Assembly (NCBI GenBank): GCA_036850595.1
Contig: CM072155.1
Coordinates: forward strand, 5,999,953-6,063,952
Length of the DNA stretch: 64,000 bases
Direction: 5' to 3'
DNA from: Rhyacichthys aspro
Lineage: Eukaryota; Chordata; Actinopteri; Gobiiformes; Rhyacichthyidae
Both the position numbers and the translations under genes were made by a program. Every line of letters begins with the position of its first letter. Positions within the stretch are counted from its first letter, which is position 1. Shown here piece after piece: positions 13,425-44,200 of this stretch. Under the pieces are notes generated by a model that worked only from the letters and a program-made list of their open reading frames with translations, did not search any database and was not told where the DNA came from.

Positions 13425-13554
13425 CTGAAATAAAATGTTGGTCAAGAGCTTGATATCATCCTATGACAACTGGTAGCATAACAAAAAAGATTAAAAAATG
13501 GCGACAGCAGCTTCCAAAAATAGACAGCAGCTTATACCCTCCGCTGAGAGAGGG

Positions 13555-13800
13555 GCTTTGATGCGGGCATCTGCAGTTATTCGGGTTGGATGTTGGAGGG
13601 AATTGGCGTCTTCTGATTGGCTGCTGTCGGGATGCTCGCGCTGCTGCCGCTCGAGCTGCTGCCGTTGCTGCTCTCGCTGGGAGCGGAAACCATTGGCGGC
13701 CGCGCGCCCGCAGCAGCCAATAGGAGCATCGTGGAACTGTCCGAGGTGCTGAAGATGGCCAGCAGGAGATGAGTGTGAGGAAGACCATAATGGCCGCTTT
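13555..13800 (-). promoter_or_regulatory. CpG-rich promoter region, probably of cdk5r1
   Basis: A GC-rich block has three CCAAT-type motifs: GATTGGCTG at about 13615, CATTGGCGG at about 13691 and AGCCAATAGG at about 13715. It also has a NotI-like GCGGCCGC and a YY1-like AAGATGGCC at about 13750. This is typical of a TATA-less vertebrate CpG-island promoter. Direction is not certain from sequence; it is assigned to the minus strand because cdk5r1 lies downstream. Confidence 0.4.
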
Positions 13801-14445
13801 CCACAAGCTGAGGCGAGAGAGAAAGAGCCCTGCTGACACGGAAACAACTACATCTGGCTGCACTTGTTTGCAGTGCAGACTAATGTGAGGCTAGTTTAGC
13901 TACAAGACGCAGCCAGGAAGTGGTGTGCTTCAGTTTTGTCACGAGATATGAAAGATTCTGGAAGATACCCTAATCCTCAAAGTTGAACGAACACTGCAGC
14001 AGTCACAAACCTTTTTAATGTGAGTTTAACACTAGTGTGAGCTGTTGCACCTAAAAATTATGTGTGCACCACAGTTTTTGTGTGTCTGTTTTTAATAAAT
14101 ATATTGTCACAAGATGAAGCCCTGAATACTACTCCAACTGAACACTCACACCATGAACTCACATGCTGGTATTTATTTTCATGGTAAAATATTTGAGCTC
14201 TAAATGAAAAGACAAATAAAACCACAAGAATATTTGATTTATATTTAAAAACAGCACTTCAGTAAAAATCATGTTACATTCACCTTATGTCACGTAAATC
14301 AATCGACAGACAAAATATTAATTCATTCAAGGGCAAGAAACAAAGACAGAGCTAATGTTCAAAAAAAATATCTAAAGAATTCCTGAGTAGAGTAAACCAT
14401 TATTACAGTGTCAAATTCCGACCTGGTCATCCTCACGTCAAAGGT

Positions 14446-31387
<16,942 letters not shown>

Positions 31388-31538
31388 CTGTGGAAATACA
31401 TATGAGAATTTATACATTCATATATTGTCAACAAGAGCAACTATCTCATGATTGTGACGTCAAGAAGAAATACAAAATGCATTTGGATTTTTCTCAAGGG
31501 ATACATTTATAAACTTCCTTGGCATTATCCAAATTAAT

Positions 31539-32693
31539 GTACTGTGCAAAAGTCTATTAATTAGGGCTCCACTATATTAGGAAAACATACAAGATGTGTT
31601 AACTATGTTGAGAATTGTGATAATGGTTTGACTTGTGATATTTGAAAGTAGTACATGTTTAATTGAATTGAAAAATATCAAGATAGACTGGTGAGTCTAT
31701 TAACTATTTTGTTGTTTCTGTCCTATTGAAGAATGTATTATCACTGCTTTAGGAGTAGGCTAAATCTTTGCAATAGAGACATTGCGTCTATTGATATTGC
31801 AATATTGGTGTACTACAGTTTTTTGTTTAATTTTTTTTTTTCCCCCAGGGTACAGACTTTTAAAATGGCCAAAAAGTATGACCCAGCTTCCTGATCTGTT
31901 TATGGGTTTCTTACAGAAGCCCTGAAAGGCAAGCGCAAAAAAAAAAAAAAATTCATTTCATCATCATTTGTGCTCCAATTCCTAACTGCAAAATATTTTT
32001 TCTTCTGTTAATGACCCCTGAATGGCAGGCAAAAATAAATAAATAAATAATAATCTAAGTAACAATTTCTAAGTTTGTTTTTATTTATTTCTACTCATTA
32101 CTGCCCCTGAAAGGCAAGGGAAAAATAATATGATCTTTTCAAAGTGTAAGTTTTTGTTTTTTGTTTTGTTTCCGCTCTGCCTGTGGCCCAGAAGGGCAAG
32201 AGAAAAAAAACAAATGATGTGCCGAAATGTTTTTTTTGCTCTTGCCTTTCAGGGCTTCCGTAGTTTCTCCTGATTTTCAAAAGAAGTCAGATTTTTATGA
32301 AATGAAATGAATTTTCAGATTTTTTTTTAGCCATTTGAAAGCCAGTTGTTGTTTCTGTTTCTTTAAAAAAAAGTTTTCCATTCCCATTTTTTAAAATTTA
32401 TTTATTCTTTATTCTTTTTTTTTTTTTCAAAAACGACTTGAAGAAGAAGAAAAAAAATCATTAAGTGATATCAATACACCCCCACCCCACACACATTTTA
32501 TGCCATTTGCATCAACACAGCCAAAGTTATGCAAAAATAATGTCAAAAACACACAAAAAAGCTCCTGCTCCAGACATGGTTCATTTCTAAATTAAATCCT
32601 AGTTTAGACTTTTTTAGCGGTTTGTGAAAAATCATACATAGATCACAATCATAAACAATGTATGACACAGATGATGAGACTTTTGCACAGTAC
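31539..32693. mobile_element. DNA transposon relic with 17-bp terminal inverted repeats
   Basis: GTACTGTGCAAAAGTCT at 31539-31555 is perfectly inverted at 32677-32693. Inside are a second inverted pair (about 31914-31945 versus 32229-32259, core GAAGCCCTGAAAGGCAAG) and further CCTGAAAGGCAAG-like words, plus hAT-like AT-rich debris. It has no coding capacity. It lies in the 5'UTR intron of b4galnt2. The terminal word also starts the element at 61.62 kb. Confidence 0.6.
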
Positions 32694-33341
32694 TGTAAAA
32701 GGTGCATATATTACCTTAAGTAATATGTTATGTGAAACCAGTTAAACAGAAACCTAACAATTCAAGTGCAAGTCCTTTCTACCTGAACACAATTCTATGG
32801 GCAATCTGATCAAACTTTGACAATGACATTGAACATAAAGTCACTGTCAATGTTTGTCAGATGACGCTTCTCTAAGGACCTGCACCTGGAATTTTATAAC
32901 ATGAGGAAATAATGACAAGGCTGGTCCAAAGTCGTATAGATAAGCCTTTCAACACTATAAAACATTAGTAGAATAGAAATTGAATTAGCCACTACTTAAT
33001 TCTTCAATTACAAAGTTCCTACATTCACAATCACTACTAAGTTATGTTATCACCGTTTTAATGATAGGCTCATGCTCTCTTAATCTCTCTTTATCTGTTT
33101 ATTATAGTGATTCATAAATGTGATTTTTCTGAAGGCTAAACCCACTAAAAACGTTAAACTTGTTGCAATTGTGCCATAAAAAATGTGTTAAAAAGAGTGA
33201 CAAGTTTCCCTGTTATCCATGTGTATCCATGTGTTACTTTGCCTCATTTCAAAGCCGATACAAAGACTAGGACAAACACACATATCTGAGGCTGTCAAGT
33301 TTGAAAAAGTAGCCTGCTCGAAGTAATCTGACTGTTCTTAC

Positions 33342-33430
33342 CTTGATGAGTGGTGAGGCTCAATGAGGAGGCTGTCTTCTGCTGAGGGTGAGATTAAAAA
33401 CTGCTGTGGGCGGGCAGGACCGGAGTGGAG
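33342..33430 (-). other. b4galnt2: Probable 5'UTR exon of b4galnt2
   Basis: On the minus strand a segment rich in CCTCC and CTCACC ends at a strong donor (CTCATCAAG|GTAAGAAC). The next acceptor downstream on that strand with a convincing exon is CACAG|ATG at 31387, where b4galnt2 translation starts. The 5' end is not defined. Confidence 0.45.
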
Positions 33431-35639
33431 ATTCAGTTTGGTGAACAGTGTAATTGTGAGTCCTGTCATTTGCTGTTAGACTGGTACCGGGGCTGATAAC
33501 TTTTCATAAACCCTTGGAGTGAGATTTACTGGTGCCAAACAAAAATCTCCTGATAACACAGTCAGAAAGATTCAAGGCCATATATTCTTTATAAAACCCA
33601 CCCTTTACTCTAACTTCAGTTTCAATAAATGGACAGACAAACTACTTTGTTGGTAGCACATTGTGTAAAACATTATTACACCAACTTATAGCTTTTAGTA
33701 CTGTGTGTAGTGGGTCTATATTATTTTAATGCATAAGATCAAAAGTTAAATCAAATTTCCAACCTTGGATATATTATCTTTATACCTTATTTTCTCCTGT
33801 TGTAAATGGTTTACAACAAAAAGCAAAAATTAACCGCAGATTTCACGCTAAAGCAGGACAAACCCAGGCAAAAACAACAACAGCTCTGTTACCATAAAAT
33901 ACCCAAGAAACCTATCGTAATCTATCTTTGTGGTTAGATACTGTAATTTTTGCATTTGACACCACAACGCTCCTACAATATGAATATGAATATGTGTATA
34001 GCTTCTGCTCACAACTCACTGAAGAGCATTGTGATGCCAAACACTACTTTCATGCGAACAACGAGGTCACAGCAGTTTCACCTGTTTCACCTGGACCCAG
34101 CGCCTCAACCACTTTTTAGGTGAGTATTGGGAAGTGTTTGAAATGTGTAAATCCACATTGTGTAGCTGCTGCACTAGGTTTGTCTTATTAGGCAAAAAGA
34201 CTGATGATGTGTATTACACATAGAATGTATGATCAGACCAGACACAGAGAGACGCTCTGATCAGAGTCGGCTGTTTTTATTATTTTATTATTAGCTGTTT
34301 TGTAATTAACTAAAGTATCGTTGCGCATGTTAAATGAATTTGTGTATGAGTAAAAACGTGAACTGGATCTAAACCAGTACAGAATTTTCCTAATGAGTAA
34401 ACGGAATGGAGTTGATAATGACCATTTGTAGCTTTATTGACACTTCAGCGTGACATTTAGTGTGTGGTGAAAGCGTGAGAGTTGGCAACACTGGTTTGAC
34501 GGAGTGCGCTGGTGCCAACACACTCAAACTAAAATTTTTGATGCAGAATTTTCTTTAACGGACTTTCCAAAAACCTTGAAGTAGTAGTTTAGTGTTTCCT
34601 TTGACTTAACTAAGCCCTTTTACTATTTTAAATGATAAACAATTCCCACTGAGGGGGAGTTTGGGCATTTCCCCTTTTATCTCACTCTTTCACAATAAAC
34701 TGTGTGGGCATTCAGATTTACATGATGCATTCAAAGTGAGCTCTGACTGCTTTGGCTCCTCCTTATGTCTCACACTGGTCCATACAGGTGGTTACAGACT
34801 GGAACAGCTTTACGCATAAGCCATAAAGAAGAAAAGAGGCAGTAATTTACGAGAATGAGAGACGTGCTGCTAATTCGGGAAGTGTTTAATATAAATCAGG
34901 TTTTCTGCGCTTCTTCTCATGTGGCCAGAGAAGTTGGAAGTACATGTGCGCGCCCTGAACCTTAATAATCGTCAATAAACGCATCAATAATTAGATTTAC
35001 TGCACAAAGAAGGCTCAGAAGCAGGACTAGACTATGTTATTTACCTTCGCGCTGCAAAGACTTCACGTGCATCCATGAAAAATACTTGTATCCTATTTTT
35101 AATGTGATTTCTCTCGTGCCTCAAATTTTGAAAATGTTCACAAATAAAAGTAGCCTGGCCATCCATTCTAATGTTGGTCGAGTGTTTTGGTTCTGCCGTT
35201 GTGCGTAATTACGCGTGGGTCTCGTCCTCCACAGCGCTCCAGACCTGGACACGGCGCGCTCTTTCTCCGGAAACGAGGGAAGTGCGTACTGCCTAACCTC
35301 TGAAAAACGGTCGTGTTATACTGTTTGTCACACGCAGACGAGGAAAGAAGACTCGCGTTGGCACATTCAGAGTGGTGAGTTCTCCTTCCCGAGACGCAGA
35401 ACAGTGTAGTGACATGTTTCAGCCGCCAGGGGGGGGGGCAGTGCTACCCCTTCTACCCTTGAAACTCTCGCCAGTTTCCTACATCACCACATTTCTTTTA
35501 ATAATATCATTTAAAATGCTTAAGAAAAGAGTCTTCATGAAACCATAGGGAATTAAACTTGTCAAATCGAATGGCTACATCCCTCATCCTTTTCGAATCT
35601 AGGGAGCATAAGTGTAATCTCACCTAGAGCAGCAAAATG

Positions 35640-35805
35640 ACAAGAGCTAGCATTGCATGTGTTTGTGTGGTGGAGATAAACCAGGAGATAACTCACGGCA
35701 ACACGAGGAGGACATGCAGACTCCTCACAGAGAGGCTGAGTGTCGGCCGGCCCGGGAATCGAACCCGCGACTTTGATGCTGTGAATCAAGAGTGCTACCG
35801 TTCCA
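35640..35805 (-). mobile_element. tRNA-derived SINE fragment
   Basis: On the minus strand it reads GAACGGTAGCACTCTTGATT, then GCGGGTTCGATTCCCGGGC (intact B box), then CTGTGAGGAGTCTGCATGTC. The last phrase is shared with the intact SINE at 56439-56819, showing the same family. The 3' part is missing. Confidence 0.75.
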
Positions 35806-36854
35806 TTCATCTGAAGAGGCTTTGGACTTTCTCTAACTTAAGAATTATGTATTACTCTATATTAAATTAATATTAAAGACAGGATATTTTTATAAAACAC
35901 ATGTCTACACGGGTTAAAAAGCCAAAGTCCAATAAAAAAATTCATTCATTCAAAGTAGCTTGAAAAAATTTGTCAGAGAATGGCAGAAAGGATCCGTGAG
36001 TGCATAAAAATACAGTCGCACACACGTTTAGTTTGCACTGATGTTACCTTATAGTGTCAGAAAATGTGACAATTTTGGCTTAAACTCAAAATAAAAAACA
36101 AAATCATTCAAATTATATATTGACAGGGTCACCACTGAGTAAGAGGGGGTCAATTGACTTACACCTATGTTCTACCACACAGGCAACATTAAAGCACACC
36201 AACATTTACTCATATCAGTTCCTTTATTTATTTTTTTTTATTAATTGATTTTGTTTTGATGAATCAATGTACCAAAAACAACAAAAACCCCAGAACTCTT
36301 GAATCCACAGGATAAAATATAAAAACAATAGATCCGTTTAACATTTATTAAAATGGGACAAACTAAAAAACAGCCTTTGTCTTAAAAAAAAATAAAATAA
36401 ATGGATATTTAAATGGCCTTGGAACCCAGTGGAAGTCACATTACTTCCTGTTTGGATTCCCTTTTTTATTTGAATGTATAATCTTGCATGAAGACCTTGA
36501 AAATGTGTGAATTCAATGGATTTTGTGTCCCTTTCTGAAGCAAACTCATCATTTCTCCCGTTTTGTTCATTTGCAACACAATGTCCCTGCTGGGTTTCCA
36601 TAGGTGTCCACAGTCAAGAGGTGAGGTGCAGAAGTACAGTCTGCAATGTGGCCACCAGATGCTGCCAAAGAGCTCCACATATGTTACTTTTATTGATCTT
36701 TCCTTTCCTTTCAGAATGAATCCCTTTAGTTTGGTTGGCTTAGCATTCATAGTAGCATTTTTAAAGCACTAAACACACAAAAATGCTACTACCCCCAACA
36801 GAGGGCAGACTGCTGCTCATTTCCTGGTTCGGTCTTAAAGAGATAATACCCATC

Positions 36855-36955
36855 TTATGCGAGCATGCGATTGGCCAAAGCTTCCGGTATGTGCTTAGCA
36901 TTCTCTTGTATTAAAATCCCTGATAATAAAGCCTAGAAGACGCCTTAAGGTCTTG
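36855..36955 (+). repeat. Dispersed repeat copy 2 (GATTGGCCAAAGCTT family)
   Basis: GCGATTGGCCAAAGCTTCC, CATTCTCTTGTATTAAAAT and GATAATAAAGCCTA occur in the same order as in the other copies of the family. Confidence 0.5.
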
Positions 36956-38270
36956 TTTACTTTGTTCACAGATAATCCTTATAACAATATGCACCTAGAT
37001 AATAAAACTAAGGCAGTCAAATAGTCAAGGCTAAGGCTAAGCTAGTTTTTCCTGGGCGTTCACAGCTTCATTTCACCGAAGAGTCAAATCACGTTACATA
37101 CAAAAATGTTTTCTTTACATATAATAACCGACTGTACTGTTGAGGGGAAAAAGACAAGATACAAAGATATATAGAGTGGAGCTTTGTGGGACAGTGCAGG
37201 TGGCTAAAGTAAAGGGTTAAAAGTGTTTTTTAGTGTCATCTGGTGGCAAAAGTGCAGATTCCAATTCCATACCTCACCCCATTTTAAAAGCATGTGAACA
37301 GCTATGGTAGCCTTGCAGGGACATGCTGTTGTCTATGATCCAACCTTGTGGAAATGGGTCTGGTATTTTCACTTAAAAAAAAAAATAAAAAAATTGAAAC
37401 AAAATCAATTTACTTTATAAATGCCATAAGCTTTTGAGAATGCAATAAATGTGGGCTCAACTAGAAACATGAGTGTGCTTCTCCTCCAGAGCTGCTCAGT
37501 TTGTCTGCTTGGCATAAACTGAAACAAAAAATATTGGAACTAAAATGCCTGCCTCCATTGTGTTTTATGACCTTTAAATGTATTTTATTTTCAGGTGATT
37601 ATACTGTATTTTTTTTCTCTAAATAGTGTTCATATTACAACATTTTACAATATTCCCCTTTTAAGTGGATGCAGTCTGCTACCAGTCGGGATTTCAGTCC
37701 AAATTGTTGGTTGGAAAAACCTGCTTTTTTTATTACAACTAAACAAAAGTCCAAGTTCAGTGGTGTTCCTGCACAGTGTTGGAGAGAATGTGTGGAGGCA
37801 CATATTTTGGTTGTGCCCCCTTATCCAACCCTGATCGGGGGTAGCAGAAGTGATATCTAAAACAGCCATTCCTTTACACTATTGTACCTTGGATGTTTTC
37901 AAGCTGGGTACAGATGATGCCTACCGCCTAAAAATGTTGACGTCAGCTAAAAAGCCATAACAATGAGCCTCTTTTTTCTATCATAGAAAATGTAGGTATG
38001 ACTTTTACCTTGTGGCTCCAGGAGGAGTTGGAGACTTTACAAATCGAGACAGTACCCACTAAATCGTACAAATGTCAAATTCACAATGCTCTATCCTTTT
38101 TTCGGTGTCATGATTGTCATTCCCTGACCTCCTTTTCTTGTGCTTGTTTTATAAATGTGAAATGCTTCTAAATAAAAAGTAAAGAATGTACAAAAAACAT
38201 TATCTATATGATATAATCTCTCATCATAAATTGATGGGGTGACTAGAAGTGTTGTCAGTCTCTCCCAACT

Positions 38271-41200
38271 TTACTGGTTTAGTTCTTTAGCTGATTGACA
38301 GAAAGAGAGTTGGATCTGCCCATGATTGACTCTGAAGGCAGGGAAGAGTGGTTCGCTGAAGGTGGAGTATATAGTGTATTGATGAGTGAGAGCACCAGAA
38401 CAAACAGTGTAAAGGGACACAGTTCCAGCGCCCCAGTCCAGATACACACCTACCCTTTCTTTTTCTGTTATTTGATTTGTGTCGATTGTCTGGTCATTGT
38501 GCCATGCGTATAGATAATTAAACTCCCAGCCAAAACACCAAGATTTGTCATTCTTTCTAAAGGTGCACTCATTACTACCTCCCCTGCGGCTGATCCCACG
38601 ATAACACACTGCTATATCAACATTACCATTAAACTCCACCTCCCAGTAACAGCGGCCAGTCAGTCCACTGCTACACATCACCTGTTGAAGGACGTCAAAT
38701 CTGTCCGGGTGATATGGGTACGGCTGAGGGGTTTTAACATATTGGATCTGTGTGTTGTTTTCTGACAGTGTGAGGTTCCAGTGGGTTGTGTTGGGGTCCA
38801 GTGTGAGCTCACAGGCGTCTGGTTGACAGAAAAACACAATAGACAGAATTAACTACTTATATTCAAGACTTTCAGGTGGCAGTTGTTCTTACCATTACCT
38901 TTTTTTTTGTTTTTTACATGTAACACATTTAAACCTATCCTGGTAGATATACACAAAACACAATTGTGATTCAATATTGAGCTAAATATGGGACCCTATC
39001 ATATGATCATGATTTAGGTTTGGAACGTTGGATTATGCTAGTGTGATAGTGACAGGTTGAGTGGCATGTGGGATGAAAATACTCACATTTCAAAAGAGCA
39101 GACTTCATCCTCTGCGCTCCACCATGATCAAAGCTGAAAGGCAAGAGCAGTTTTAAAAACGGAGAACTCTGAGATTTATCTCAACACAGAGTACAATGCC
39201 CATAAACAGAAATGCTTTGGTTTTTCCATAGAGTAATCTGGTGTAATTTAAATCTCCACTAATGGCACTTCTGTGCCTTCTAATCTGTGATTTAGTCACC
39301 CCACCGCCCTTACACTGCTCTTAATGGAGCATCTCATAGACGCATGCAATGTTTTAGTGGACATGCACAATCGAAACATAAAAGCAGTGACTCACAAAGG
39401 TTAAACATTGTTACATTTTGGGAAATTTTTCATGAACTGAAATAAAGTATAGCACCTCCAGTACACAGATGAATCACATGACCACATTTATGAACATAAT
39501 ACTGATTCAAAATGTTTTGTCTGATGTCTTACTATGGATTAGTTTGAGTTTAAATGTAAATGTAGAATCAACTAAGACTAAAGTGAACCGTACCAAAGAG
39601 TCTTCAGTCTCCAGAGAGGGTTGTCCAGTCCAGGAGAAAGCAGGCTTATTCCTGTATCTGCAGGGTGGTTGTAACTTAGATCTAACTCTGTCAGATGGAA
39701 GGGGTTGGAGCTCAGAGCTGAGGCCAAAGATGCACATCCCTCCTCTGTGACCATACATCCTGATAACCTGTGAACACACACTGGTGAGACATCACAAAGT
39801 GAGAAATGAGTGGAGCATATGGAAGATGTGCTGAGACCTCAGGGTTTCCAGTCTGCACTGTGTGTTCTGTAGTCCCACACACAGCAGCCGGACTCCTGAG
39901 TCCTTCAGGTCATTATCACTGAGGTCCAGCTCTTTAAGCTCAGACATGTGAGAGCTCAGAGCAGAGCCCAGCTCTTCACAGCTCTCTTCAGACAGCTGAC
40001 ACTGGCTCAACCTGGACAGAAACACTTGATTAGAAACCACTGAGCTCACATGGAAATACTTGAGATGGAGATGTTGTAGAACGCTGACCTGAGAAAAGTC
40101 AGTCTGCAGCGTGAATGCTTCAAGCCTCCAGAGAAGAGCCTGACTCCTGAATCACACAAACTGTTTCTGCTCAAGTCCAGTCTGCTCAACCTGCTGGACT
40201 CAGACAAAACTGAGGCCAGGATGTCACAGCTTCTGTCCGTCAGGCCACAAACACTGAGTCTGATGAAAATAATGCAGTAAAGTGATATATTTAACCCTCT
40301 TTCTTTAAATCCTGTGTTTTGGAGTATAAAAATTAAACATGTTGGTTACAGGTCCCAGTATGATGTAAATAACACCTCCAAATATGCAAATAATATTTAT
40401 TGCCCCCCACTGTTAATGCTGTTTCACAATTTTTCTAGTTGAGGTAATATTTGTGAACAGGATTTTTTTCATAATGATTTTTAAAAATATACACTGCCTG
40501 ACCAAAAACAAAAGTCGCCACCTAGATTTAACTAAGCAAATAGGCAAGAGCCTCCCACTGAATAATTACTGCGTGGACGAACATGCTTCAGCTGAAGCAG
40601 AGAGTAGTTTCTCATTTCTTTTATAACCATGTCAGAAGACTCATCCTGTGGTCGTTGAAGAGATGTTAATCTGTCTCATTGGACTCAAATTGTGAAAGAG
40701 TGGTTCAGGAGCGTGACACATCATTTTTACACATGGATTAGCCACCACAAAGTCCAGACCTTAACCCCATTGAGAATCTTTGGGATGTGCAGGAGAATCA
40801 ATACAAGATCTTGGCAAAAAATTGATGCAACTCTGGACAGGAATAAATGTTCCCGTCCAGAAGCATGTTCGTCCAAGCAGCAATTATTCAATGGGAGGCT
40901 CTTGCCTATTTGCTCAGTTAAATCTAGGTGGCAACCTTTTTTTTGGTCAGGCAGTGTATATAGCAGGACGGGTGCTTTACTCTCTGGAAAGGAAGAGGAG
41001 TATCACAGAAAAATCAAACCTGAGCTGACGCAGGTCAGATGGACCAAAATGTCCAATAAATGAATGAAGAGTGAGACAGTGTGTGGAAGTTGTTTGACTT
41101 ACAAATAATGAATAAAATAAAATAATACATTTCAAATGCACTGACCTGAGTGTTTGTAGTTTGCACTGTGGGCTCTTTAAAGCCGTACTTAAGACCATCA

Positions 41201-44200
41201 GTCCTGCGTCCTGGATCTTGTTCAAACTCAGGTCCAGCTCTGTCAGAGTTGAATATGAGGAGCTGAGGTAACAGGCCACAGCATCACAGCTGATCCATGT
41301 CAGCGAACAAGCAACCAACCTGTGGAAGATGATAAATGACATATAAGTACTGATAAACTGTCAGTGATAAATTGTAGATTTATAAGTCTAATGTACCTGA
41401 GTGTTTTAAGTTTACTGTGTGGACTCCTCAATCCTTCAAAAATGGACTCTACCCCAGTTTGTTGCAGCTTATTGTTAGAAAGGTCCAGCTCTTTGAGATG
41501 CGTCTGCTCATAACTGAGAATAGAACACACTCCTTGGCAGTTGTTGTAGTTTACTTTGCATCCAATCAGCCTGAAGAAGATGACTGATATTGTAATAATT
41601 ACACAATAAAACAGATACATATCCAGTCTATTGCATTAAGTGTAAACATTTCACTTATGCATTGACTCGAGTTAACCTTCGCATTGTTTGTCCTCATTGT
41701 GTGTGTGTGTGTGTGTGTTTGTAAGTGTGTGTGCATATGTTGGGGTGTGTGTGTGTGTGTGTTTGTAGGAGCAAACACATTCAGTTACTCTAACTACACT
41801 AGTACACTTTTAAGCTGCCAATAAGCAGGTTACCTGAGAATTTCCAGTTTACATTGTGGATTCCTCATGCCCTTTGCAATTATCTCAGTTCCAGAAGAAA
41901 GATCACTGTCACTGAGATCCAGCTCTTTGAGTTTATTTGAGCTCAAGACTGACGCTAGAGCGTTCCAGTTTTTCTGTGACAGATTACAGCCGCGGAGCCT
42001 GAAATGGACAAGTTAATTAAACAACACTTCAGCTGTTGCACCTCTGTTTGTGGGCAATCCCCTGTTGTAAAGTCAATACCCAAACCACCATTGACAGTTT
42101 TTGCCTCTTAATTTAATACAACCATAAAGAGTTACTCACACAGCACACTTTGAGACTTGAATCACTGGGAACAAACTAGAAAGAATTTCCTCTGAAGTAT
42201 TTCTGCAGTATTTCTTTAGGTCAAACACTTCTAAGGTGCTTTCTGAAGTCAGTAAGATGAAGACTAGAGCTGAGAGCTGAGCAGGAGACATTTTGTACGT
42301 GGAGAGGTTCAGGTAGAGCTGGATCTCATCCACCACAGACTCACTGAGCTCATTCAGACAGTGAAGCAGGTTGAGGCATTTATCTGGAGGAGGGTTTTCC
42401 ATCAGCTGCCTCTTGATGTTCTGGACTGTGTCATGTTGACCATCCTCCAGGCTTCTTCCTGATAGTTTCAACCACTCCTTGAGAAGAGTTTCATTGGTCT
42501 GCAGAGAAAGACCAACCAAAAAACAAAGGAACAGACGCATGTGTCCATCTGGACTCTGTGAGAGCAGCTCGACTGCGCTCTGATGGAGGTTTTGTACTGA
42601 CTGATGGGAGTTCAGTGGTTCTTGAGACAAGAGATTGATGCCAGAGTTGATGAATGTCACAGCGACATGAAGAGCAGCCAGAAACCCTTGAAAAGTGGAA
42701 TGAACAAAGCTGTAGAGTTTGTTCTGGTTTGGGCCACACTCCTCTCTGAAAAACTGAGTGAACAGTTCTGAATATGACGGAAGAGATTGGAAATCAATGC
42801 CACAATCAATCAGGTCTCCTTCGTAAAAGATCTGGTTGCCTTTGAGAAACTGTTCAAAAGCCAGTTTTGCCAGAGACAGAATCACTGAGATGGAGTCTCC
42901 GCTGCCTTCGGCTGCTGCCCGTCTGGACTGAATCAGTAGAAATCGTGTGTACATCTCGGTCAGAGTCGTAGGAGTGTGTAGCTTGTTACTGTTCTTCAGC
43001 TCATCTTCAAGAACGACTGCACAGATGTGACTGTAAACTGGAAGGTGGCACCAACTGAGCAGACGTTCTGATGCCTTGATGTGTGAGATGATTGTTCTGG
43101 CCAGCTCCTTATTTTTGAACCTCCTCCGGAGGTACTCGTCCCTCTTTGGGTCGGTGAAACCCTTGACTTCTGTTACAATGTGAATACACGCAGAAGGAAC
43201 CTTCTTTTCTGCTTCTGGAGCAGTAGTTATCCAAAGACGAGCAGAAGGAAGCAGTCTTCCTGTGATGAGGTTTGTTAGCAGCACATCAACTGGAGCTAAC
43301 TCAGTGACGTCGTTCAGGAGCTCATTGTTGAGGAAGTCCAGAGGAAGCTGGCAATCGTTGAGGCCGTCCAAGATGAAAAGAATCTGAAGGTCTTCAAAGC
43401 TGTAGATTCCTGCTTCTTTTGTATCAGGGAAGAAGTAATGAAGAAGCTCTACCATGCTGTAATTTCTATTCTTGAGCAAAGTTAACTCTCTGAAAGAAAT
43501 TGGGAATAGAAACTGTATAGTGTTATTAACTTTGTCTTCAGTCCAATCAAGCACCAACTTCTGCGTCAAAGTCGTTTTCCCACTTCCACAGATTCCTTTG
43601 GTCAGTAACGTTCTCAGTACTTTCCCATGACAGGGTTGCAAGTTGAAAAAGTCTTCAACCACACTGACACTTAATCCTGTTATGTTCTGTTTGGTCACCA
43701 GTTCAATGTCCACTTCTATTGAATGTTCATCCGTGACACTGAGCTCAGTGTAAAGTCCTTTCAAAAACATCTGCTTTCCACAACTTGAAGTTGAATGAAG
43801 TAAATGCTGTAACCTCTTTCTGAAGTTGAGTTTGAGTTTACGTCGGCAATGAGACACACTCTCTGAAAAAGATGAGACAATATAACACAGTTTGTCACAG
43901 CAGTAAAAGACAACTCTTCAGAGTTAATACTTCTATGCCAGTCCAACAGGTCCAAACAGAGCTTCACCTACCTTTGGATGTACAGCTGACACTTAACAGA
44001 CGCTGGACCAAGTCATGTTTGTTGATCCTTCTCAGCACCTTTATGGTCACCTCCACTAGATTCTGCTTATAGTTGTCCATGATCTGGTCCACTGTGTCCA
44101 GTCTGTCTGCGTTCTCCAGCTGGCTCTTTGGGATGGTAGGGAAGCCCTCCAAGACGTCGGCCTGCTGCAGCATCCATTTGAACTTTTTAAACTCTGCTTC

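Larger units (their letters stand above)
33430..38270. other. Intergenic between b4galnt2 and the NLR gene
   Basis: No gene is recognised. Good plus-strand donors follow candidate non-coding exons at 34119 (TTTTTAG|GTGAGT) and 35371 (CAGAGTG|GTGAGTT). The latter is at the end of a CpG-richer block (35.2-35.4 kb), so a rightward transcript is possible but unproven. Repeats inside are listed separately. Confidence 0.4.

Noticed and set aside
13456..13863. Overlapping 75-135-codon ORFs in the CpG block
   Set aside because: Low-complexity Ala/Gln/Arg-rich translations in several frames at once are typical of CpG islands; there is no homology and promoter motifs are dense.
40692..41063. Plus-strand ORF of 123 codons
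   Set aside because: It lies mostly within the Tc1 relic in a wrong frame and runs into antisense NLR intron.
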